Assembly (NCBI GenBank): GCA_945867725.1
Contig: CAMBJI010000042.1
Coordinates: forward strand, 1 to 10,887
Reading direction: 5' to 3'
Origin: Bordetella parapertussis
Lineage (GTDB): Bacteria; Pseudomonadota; Gammaproteobacteria; Burkholderiales; Burkholderiaceae_D
Length of the DNA stretch: 10,887 nt
Each line of letters opens with the position of its first letter. Position 1 is the first letter of the stretch. The notes beneath the pieces are model-generated. The model saw only the letters and a program-made list of their open reading frames with translations. It was not told where the DNA came from and ran no database searches. The translations under genes were made by a program, and so were the position numbers. Below, piece by piece: positions 6,395 through 10,887 of this stretch.

Positions 6395-8473
6395 TTACTT
6401 AAATAACGCTGCAATAGCTGCCACCGCCGAACTAGAGCTTGAGTCCGCCCGCTGTTGCGCCAGTTGCGCTGCTGTCTGGTTGTTTTGATCGGCTCTTGCA
6501 CGGTCAATGGGGCGCGCCAATAGGCTACGCACAACAGCGCCTTGTTGCGCAGCTACTGCGTAGTGCAGCAAGGTATAACCATTGGAAGGGTCAACCCAGT
6601 TGAGCGCGACAGCCGGATTTGCATGTCCGTCTATCCAACGCGATAAAGCGACGACCGGATTGGGATCAGCCAGCAGCGCGTTGATATCGGCTGCGGTGGC
6701 GGTTGGCTGAGTACTGACTGGTGGTGCCGAAGCTGGACTTGTGGCGGTCGCTGCGGGTGAAGTGGTCGGCGTGGGCAGAATAGTGGAGTCTGTTGTCGTG
6801 GTAGTGGTCGTTGTGACGGTCGCGTTGGTCGTCGTGGTTATGACTGGCGGGGGTGGCGCACGAAAAGCATCTCTCCATTCTTGCTCGAAAACCGACAGAA
6901 CCTCGGTCGATAACTGCGGCGCTAATACAGTTATTAATTCTGTAGGCATACCCACTTCACGAAGAACAGGGCTGTGCTTAAAAATCAGGTCAAGACTTGC
7001 TTCAGCGTAAAGCTTTAATTTGAGGTCTCTATTTCTCTGTAACTGCTCATTGAGTTTTCTATCGATATCTCCACGGCCAACAAAAGTGAAATTCCTTTTG
7101 ATCGTAGTGAGAGTTTTATTTTTATCAAGCGCTTCGACCAGTGCTAGCGCTCCGGCGGCGCTAATTTTGGTATGTTCAATGTTAAGCTCGCCAAGCGTCG
7201 AATTAATTTTTAAAGCATCCGACAGCATTACTGCGGCTTCATCGCCGAAATTATTTTGGCTAAGATTAAGTGTTGCGAGCGTTGTATTCTCTTTTAATGC
7301 ATCCGCCAGCACAAATACAGTTTCATCGGTAAGCTGATTATTTTCAAGAGCAAGATTAACGAGCGTTTTATTGAATTTCAAAACATCTGCAAATGCTTTT
7401 GCATCATTGTCTCCAAAAAAAAATTCACCGGAAATATGAAACGTGGTGAGCGTTTCATTGAATTTCAAAGCATCCGCAATTGCTATTACTTCGTCAGCGA
7501 TAATATTAATGGAAGCAAGATAAAGCGTGTCGAGCGTTATATTATTTTTCAATACATCTGCCAGCGCTGCTGCACTTTCAATTCCGAACTGATTGCCGTC
7601 AGTAGAAAGGCTGGTTAGCGTCGTATTGCCTCGTAAGCTATTTGCAATCGCTGCCATACCAGCATCTTCGATCCCATTACCGTGAAGGCGAAGCCTTTTG
7701 AGCGCTGTATTGAACTGCAGGGCATCCGCCAATGCTACTCCACCAGCATCGCCAATAAAATTTAATTCAAATGCAAACGTAGTAAGTGTTTTATTCACTT
7801 TCAGGGCTCCTGCCAGCGCCACTGCGCCATCAGAACCAATCTTATTGTAGTAAAAGTGAAGCGAAGTGAGCGTTGTATTGACTTGCAGGGCATCCGCAAG
7901 CGCTGCTGCACCAGCATCGCCAACGTCACAATTAAAGATCCCCAGCCGGCGCAAAGCAGCGGGCGAGGTCTGCAACCAGGCACCAAGTTCGCTCATATCA
8001 TTTTCACTGAGCTCCCGCAGCGTGAGATCACCTTCCGCTGTCACCGCTTTTGTAAACTTATCCCATCGACCATCGGGCTTGGGCGCTTGCTGTATGTCTG
8101 CTGCACCACCTTGCTTTACTGTTTTTTCTCTTTTTGTGACAATGTCGCGTGGGTGATCCAGCAAATTGCGATTCTCACGATATCGCGCTTTTCTTTCCTC
8201 TATGGTCGGCCTGTTTTTTACATTGGGTGGTGACGATGTCATCCCGGTCTGGGGCGGTGCGCCGCTGTTGGTGTTGTGGGTGGCTGGCGTTGTCGACGCC
8301 GCATCGCTGGTTTGATGCGTCTTCATCACAGGCGTTTTAGCTGACTTTTTTGAACCATCCTCTGAAGCGCTGCTTTTTTCGCTGGCTGAGGGTGAGCTGA
8401 CCAGGCTGCTCTTTTCCGTATCCGTCTCGGATTGCGATTGACGGCGTGGTGTGGAAGGTATGCGGTTTGACAT
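6395..8473 (-). CDS. LRR-ankyrin protein B, candidate type III effector
   Basis: 692 aa paralogue of the gene at 4456-6066. The N-terminus is Ser-rich (15 Ser in the first 50 residues) without a signal peptide; residues 27-73 are encoded by DNA identical to that of A. Residues 136-173 are a cap unlike that of A. Ten ribonuclease-inhibitor-type LRRs follow (residues 174-454; mostly 28 aa, one of 29 at 342-370), then a partial one. The shared helical segment (488-540, SLDLIFKHSPVLREVG and QEWRDAFRAP), the poly-Thr linker (about 544-563), the Pro/Ala linker and the ankyrin-like module (592-676, GYTLLHYAVA) follow in order. AGAGAGA (8479-8485) lies 5 nt before the chosen ATG; an in-frame ATG at 8527 is less likely. 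The LRR part is visibly more A+T-rich than both ends, suggesting a different origin or relaxed composition. The effector role is inferred. Confidence 0.86.
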   Translation of the reverse strand: MSNRIPSTPRRQSQSETDTEKSSLVSSPSASEKSSASEDGSKKSAKTPVMKTHQTSDAASTTPATHNTNSGAPPQTGMTSSPPNVKNRPTIEERKARYRENRNLLDHPRDIVTKREKTVKQGGAADIQQAPKPDGRWDKFTKAVTAEGDLTLRELSENDMSELGAWLQTSPAALRRLGIFNCDVGDAGAAALADALQVNTTLTSLHFYYNKIGSDGAVALAGALKVNKTLTTFAFELNFIGDAGGVALADALQFNTALKRLRLHGNGIEDAGMAAIANSLRGNTTLTSLSTDGNQFGIESAAALADVLKNNITLDTLYLASINIIADEVIAIADALKFNETLTTFHISGEFFFGDNDAKAFADVLKFNKTLVNLALENNQLTDETVFVLADALKENTTLATLNLSQNNFGDEAAVMLSDALKINSTLGELNIEHTKISAAGALALVEALDKNKTLTTIKRNFTFVGRGDIDRKLNEQLQRNRDLKLKLYAEASLDLIFKHSPVLREVGMPTELITVLAPQLSTEVLSVFEQEWRDAFRAPPPPVITTTTNATVTTTTTTTTDSTILPTPTTSPAATATSPASAPPVSTQPTATAADINALLADPNPVVALSRWIDGHANPAVALNWVDPSNGYTLLHYAVAAQQGAVVRSLLARPIDRARADQNNQTAAQLAQQRADSSSSSAVAAIAALFK
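7112..7954 (-). repeat. Ten-unit LRR-coding array in gene B
   Basis: Successive units start at residues 174, 202, 230, 258, 286, 314, 342, 371, 399 and 427, with the pattern LTTLxLxxNxIGDxGAxALADALKxNTT. One unit carries an extra residue near FFFGDN (about 351-355). Units are related in protein but well diverged in DNA, unlike the near-identical units of gene A. Confidence 0.85.
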
Positions 8474-8545
8474 GACGGTCTCTCTTTGGGCGCGTTCAAT
8501 TAAGGGGTGCCGCCCACCTAGTCGCAACCATCAGACGGCAAGACT

Positions 8546-8574
8546 TACGTGCCTAGAGTCCGGGATTTAGTTCC
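8546..8574 (-). promoter_or_regulatory. hrp-box-like (HrpL-type ECF sigma) promoter of gene B
   Basis: Minus strand GGAACT (8574-8569), 16-bp spacer, GCACGTA (8552-8546), 72 nt upstream of the start codon. Both boxes are identical to those in front of gene A, while spacer bases differ (TCC versus CCT on the + strand). It has the same limits as the copy at 6139-6167. Confidence 0.4.
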
Positions 8575-8588
8575 TTTTTTTAATGCGG

Positions 8589-8615
8589 ATAGTACAAAAT
8601 TTTCAGGTATTGCAA
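8589..8615 (-). promoter_or_regulatory. Alternative sigma-70-like promoter of gene B
   Basis: Minus strand TTGCAA (8615-8610), 15-bp spacer, TACTAT (8594-8589). The spacer is short for sigma-70 and 1 bp shorter than in the copy before gene A. Confidence 0.22.
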
Positions 8616-8719
8616 CAGCGTGTGTGTAGAACCTGTACTAGGCCATGGCATCGAGCGTTCCGTTCGGTACGCGGCTCCTATTTTGCAGTTAGTATGCTGG
8701 CGATTCAGTGGGGCGGGAA

Positions 8720-9469
8720 CTACCGCCCACCGGTCACATCAACCAGCGTACCGGTTACATACGACGATTGTTCTGACGCCAACCACAACACGGCCTCAGC
8801 CACCTCTTCCGCTGTGCCACCACGTTTCATGGGTACCGCATCCTTGGCGCGTTCGACGCGTCCCGGTTCGCCGGCGCTGGTGTGAATGTCGGTGTAAATC
8901 AGACCGGGCCGTACCGCATTGACGCGGATGCCTTCAGTAGCGACCTCTTTGGCGAGGCCAAAGGTCATGGTATCCACCGCGCCTTTGGAGGCGGCATAGT
9001 CGATGAACTCATTCGGCGAGCCGAGACGCGCTGCCGCTGAAGACAGATTCACGATGCTGCCGCCCTTGCCACCATGACGCGTCGACATGCGCAGCACGGC
9101 TTCGCGTGCACATAAAAAACTGCCGATGACATTCGCATTCAGCACGCGCTGCCAGCGCGCTACATCCATCTGATCCAGACGCATCTGTTTTTCAAGCATG
9201 CCAGCATTGTTGACCAGCACGTCCAGCTTGCCCCAATGCTCATCAATGGTCTTGAAGACCTTCAGCACATCGGCCTCGACACCGACATCAGCCTGCATCG
9301 CGATCGCTGTACCGCCTGCTTCACGTATGGTCTGCACCACCGCATCGGCGGCGGCAGACTGACTCTGATAAGTTAGGGCAACGCGATAACCGCGCGCGGC
9401 ACCGATGATGGCTGTCGCAGCGCCGATACCGCGGCTGCCGCCCGTCACCAGCATGATGGGTTGGCTCAT
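8720..9469 (-). CDS. Classical SDR-family NAD(P)-dependent oxidoreductase
   Basis: 249 aa, normal for classical FabG-like short-chain dehydrogenases. The Rossmann cofactor motif TGGSRGIG is at 9-16; Arg13 and a following YQSQ strand end are compatible with NADP, though this is not decisive. NNAG is at 87-90. The catalytic set is present: Asn113, Ser143/144 in NLSSAA, and Tyr158 and Lys162 in YAASK. RPGLIYTDI and the C-terminal YVTGTLVDVTGGR complete the family pattern. The substrate cannot be deduced. The start at 9469 is fixed by AGAGGAGA (9476-9483) 6 nt upstream; a longer frame to 9559 adds 30 residues with no SDR similarity. The last codons lie inside duplication unit B, so the endpoint of the LRR-gene duplication falls within this gene, which itself stayed intact. 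Confidence 0.93.
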   Translation of the reverse strand: MSQPIMLVTGGSRGIGAATAIIGAARGYRVALTYQSQSAAADAVVQTIREAGGTAIAMQADVGVEADVLKVFKTIDEHWGKLDVLVNNAGMLEKQMRLDQMDVARWQRVLNANVIGSFLCAREAVLRMSTRHGGKGGSIVNLSSAAARLGSPNEFIDYAASKGAVDTMTFGLAKEVATEGIRVNAVRPGLIYTDIHTSAGEPGRVERAKDAVPMKRGGTAEEVAEAVLWLASEQSSYVTGTLVDVTGGR

Positions 9470-9680
9470 GATCTGTCTCCTCTTGTTTTTGTTAATGACG
9501 GCGATTCTACCGTGCGCGGGTGGCGTGACCTCTTTACAATGGGCTGATGCCTTCTGCACCCTTGCCCCTGCTGAGAGGTCTTGTGCTGGTAATACGGTTT
9601 GATGGTTAGCGGTCCTTCATGCAAAAACTAGTACAGTGGCGTGCCTTCAATGGTTAACTGATTAACTTGATTTCGTGCTC
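9470..9680. other. Divergent intergenic region SDR / spermidine-synthase-like gene
   Basis: 211 bp expected to hold promoters for both divergent genes. On the minus strand TAGAAT (9509-9504) could be a -10 for the SDR gene, but no good -35 was seen. No clear promoter, riboswitch or RNA gene was recognised for the + strand gene. Confidence 0.4.
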
Positions 9681-10487
9681 ATGCCCCGCAAGCCACCAAA
9701 ACCTACGGCCTCAGAGGCCACCGCCCGCAGCGGCCGCCGACCTAAATTCGCGCCGGTCACGCTCTCAGAAAGCGATGGCGTGCGGTATTTGCATTTCGGC
9801 ACAGAGTGGATTCAGGGCGCGATGCGCCTGCGCAAGCCGGACTGGATAGAGCTCGAGTATGCACAGCAGATGATGGCCTGGATGCTCTTCATTGATCAGC
9901 CTGCGCATATCGTGCAGCTGGGGCTGGGGACTGCCGCACTGACCAAATTTTGTTACCGCAATTACCTGTCTTCGCGCGTAACTGCGGTGGAACTCAATCC
10001 GTCCGTGATAGGCGTCTGCCAGTCGATGTTCAAGTTGCCACCTGAAGATGACAGGCTGTCAGTGCTGGCGATGGATGCGGATGAATTCGTGAATGATAGA
10101 GCCAATCATGGCCGTATTGATGTGCTGCAGGTCGATTTATATGACGCCACGGCGCGCGGACCGGTACTGGATTCACCAGCGTTTTACCGCGCCTGTGCTG
10201 CCTGTCTCAGTCGTCATGGCATTGCGACGATCAATTTGTTTGGCGACCATCCGAGCTATCGTAAAAATTTGCAGGCTATGTTGCCGGCGTTCGATGCGGT
10301 GATTTCTCTGCCCGAAGTCCATGAAGGGAATGTGGTGGCGATCGGTTTTAAAAATCTGCCTGCGCTGGATTTTGCGGATCTCTATGAGCGTGCTGCTGTA
10401 ATCCGAGATATCACCCGTCTACCCGCACGCTCTTGGGTGAATGGCATCAAGTCAGCGGTACAGGCAGGCTCGCCAGAAGATCACTAA
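9681..10487 (+). CDS. Spermidine-synthase-like protein (class I methyltransferase fold)
   Basis: 268 aa from ATG 9681; a GTG at 9675 would add two residues, and neither start has a strong Shine-Dalgarno. Residues about 50-200 show the spermidine synthase / class I Rossmann fold: ELEYAQQMMAWMLF, then VQLGLGTAALTKF (motif I, 78-90), VTAVELNPSVI (100-110, acidic residue for the ribose), MDADEFV (121-127) and QVDLYDA (140-146). The glycine loop is GLGTAAL rather than the GGGDG of true aminopropyltransferases. It may therefore belong to the widespread SpeE-like paralogues of unknown reaction and not make spermidine. The N-terminus (1-25) is basic and Pro-rich. The 3' end overlaps the convergent epimerase gene by 41 bp. 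Confidence 0.82.
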   Translation: MPRKPPKPTASEATARSGRRPKFAPVTLSESDGVRYLHFGTEWIQGAMRLRKPDWIELEYAQQMMAWMLFIDQPAHIVQLGLGTAALTKFCYRNYLSSRVTAVELNPSVIGVCQSMFKLPPEDDRLSVLAMDADEFVNDRANHGRIDVLQVDLYDATARGPVLDSPAFYRACAACLSRHGIATINLFGDHPSYRKNLQAMLPAFDAVISLPEVHEGNVVAIGFKNLPALDFADLYERAAVIRDITRLPARSWVNGIKSAVQAGSPEDH

Positions 10488-10887
10488 CCCTCGGCCAGCG
10501 CAGGCGCACGCCCAGCTCGGCTTTCATGCGCTCATTTTTTAGTCGGCGAGACTCGGACATGAACGAGAGCAGCATCGGCGATACCTGCGTGGCCAGTTGC
10601 GCACGCGGCAAGCGTGGTGGATGCGGCAAACCAAAACGGTCCGCCACCAGATCAAAATACACCCCCATCTTCAAATCCGAGTCATCGACCGTGTGATAAA
10701 CCCGCTGCGGCGCTGCGCGGAACATCGCCAATGCAATGATGCTGGCCAGATCATCCGCGTGAATATGGTTGGTGTAGACATCGTCATCCGGCGACAGCGC
10801 CGGGGTTTGCTGACGCAATCGGTCAACGGGCAGCCGATCTGACGCATAAATCCCGGGCACCCTGAGGATAGTCAGCCGGCCATTCAT
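10447..10887 (-). CDS. NAD-dependent epimerase/dehydratase-like protein, C-terminal part
   Basis: 146 residues visible, cut by the window edge. The ATG at 10887 is the last codon of the window and is probably internal, because extended SDRs carry about 140-150 residues of NAD-binding Rossmann domain before this point. LTILRVPGIYASDRLP is the post-catalytic segment of extended/atypical SDRs (compare LRxPGIYG), and NHIHADDLASIIALAM is the typical substrate-domain helix. The C-terminal part (KNERMKAELGVRLRWPRVSDLL) fits the family end. These features resemble the YeeZ-like sugar epimerase branch, but substrate and branch are uncertain. The TGA at 10449-10447 lies inside the convergent spermidine-synthase-like gene, a 41-bp 3' overlap. 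Confidence 0.8.
   Translation of the reverse strand: MNGRLTILRVPGIYASDRLPVDRLRQQTPALSPDDDVYTNHIHADDLASIIALAMFRAAPQRVYHTVDDSDLKMGVYFDLVADRFGLPHPPRLPRAQLATQVSPMLLSFMSESRRLKNERMKAELGVRLRWPRVSDLLASLPVPLT

Larger units (their letters stand above)
6345..8752. repeat. Tandem duplication unit B (right copy)
   Basis: 2408-bp copy of the unit at 4410-6346, with the same order: 3' flank, LRR-ankyrin gene, promoter region, and the last codons of the SDR gene. Here the SDR continues intact to the right. Similarity to unit A is high in the flanks, the N-terminal coding part and the C-terminal coding part, and low across the LRR array, where the number of units also differs. Confidence 0.9.

Noticed and set aside
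8655-8680. Near-palindrome CGTACCGAACGGAACG (minus strand) as a terminator of the SDR gene
   Set aside because: The stem is mismatched, there is no following T run, and it is eroded in the other copy near 6250-6270.
6345-8752. The second LRR gene as an assembly artefact
   Set aside because: The copies differ by many substitutions and by repeat number, so it is a real, diverged duplication.
9470-9559. 30-residue N-terminal extension of the SDR
   Set aside because: The Rossmann TGGSRGIG motif lies 9 residues after the start at 9469, as usual for SDRs, and AGAGGAGA supports that start; the extension has no family similarity.

Overview
The window reads as a chromosomal segment of a beta-proteobacterium. 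Order Burkholderiales, possibly Oxalobacteraceae-like, is an inference from protein style (PaaX, HtpG, ArsH, a spermidine-synthase-like protein) and moderately GC-rich coding sequence; no rRNA or other taxonomic marker is present. Eight protein genes are visible, one of them cut by the right edge.

Left part (1-4327), housekeeping and stress: a PaaX-type repressor (+) converges on a RidA-family deaminase (-). A non-coding gap follows, holding an array of about five 12-bp imperfect repeats and a sigma-32-like heat-shock promoter. Then come htpG (Hsp90) and, 10 bp behind it, arsH (NADPH-FMN oxidoreductase), probably co-transcribed.

Centre (4410-8752), the unusual part: two tandem minus-strand paralogues of 536 and 692 aa. 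Each has a very Ser-rich, disordered N-terminus without a Sec signal, a run of 28-residue ribonuclease-inhibitor-type leucine-rich repeats (about 4 versus about 10), a conserved helical segment, a poly-Thr/Pro-Ala linker and a C-terminal ankyrin-like module. Upstream of both lies a sequence resembling the HrpL-dependent hrp box (GGAACT-N16-GCACGTA). Together these suggest type III secreted, host-directed effectors; this is inference. The pair arose by in-place tandem duplication. Each unit carries the last codons of the neighbouring SDR gene, so a 10-codon SDR fossil (GTLIDVTVGR-stop) sits between the two genes and fixes the duplication endpoints to within about 2 bp.

Right part (8720-10887): an intact SDR oxidoreductase (-) is divergent from a spermidine-synthase-like methyltransferase-fold gene (+). 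The 3' end of that gene overlaps by 41 bp the 3' end of a convergent NAD-dependent epimerase-like gene, which runs off the window.
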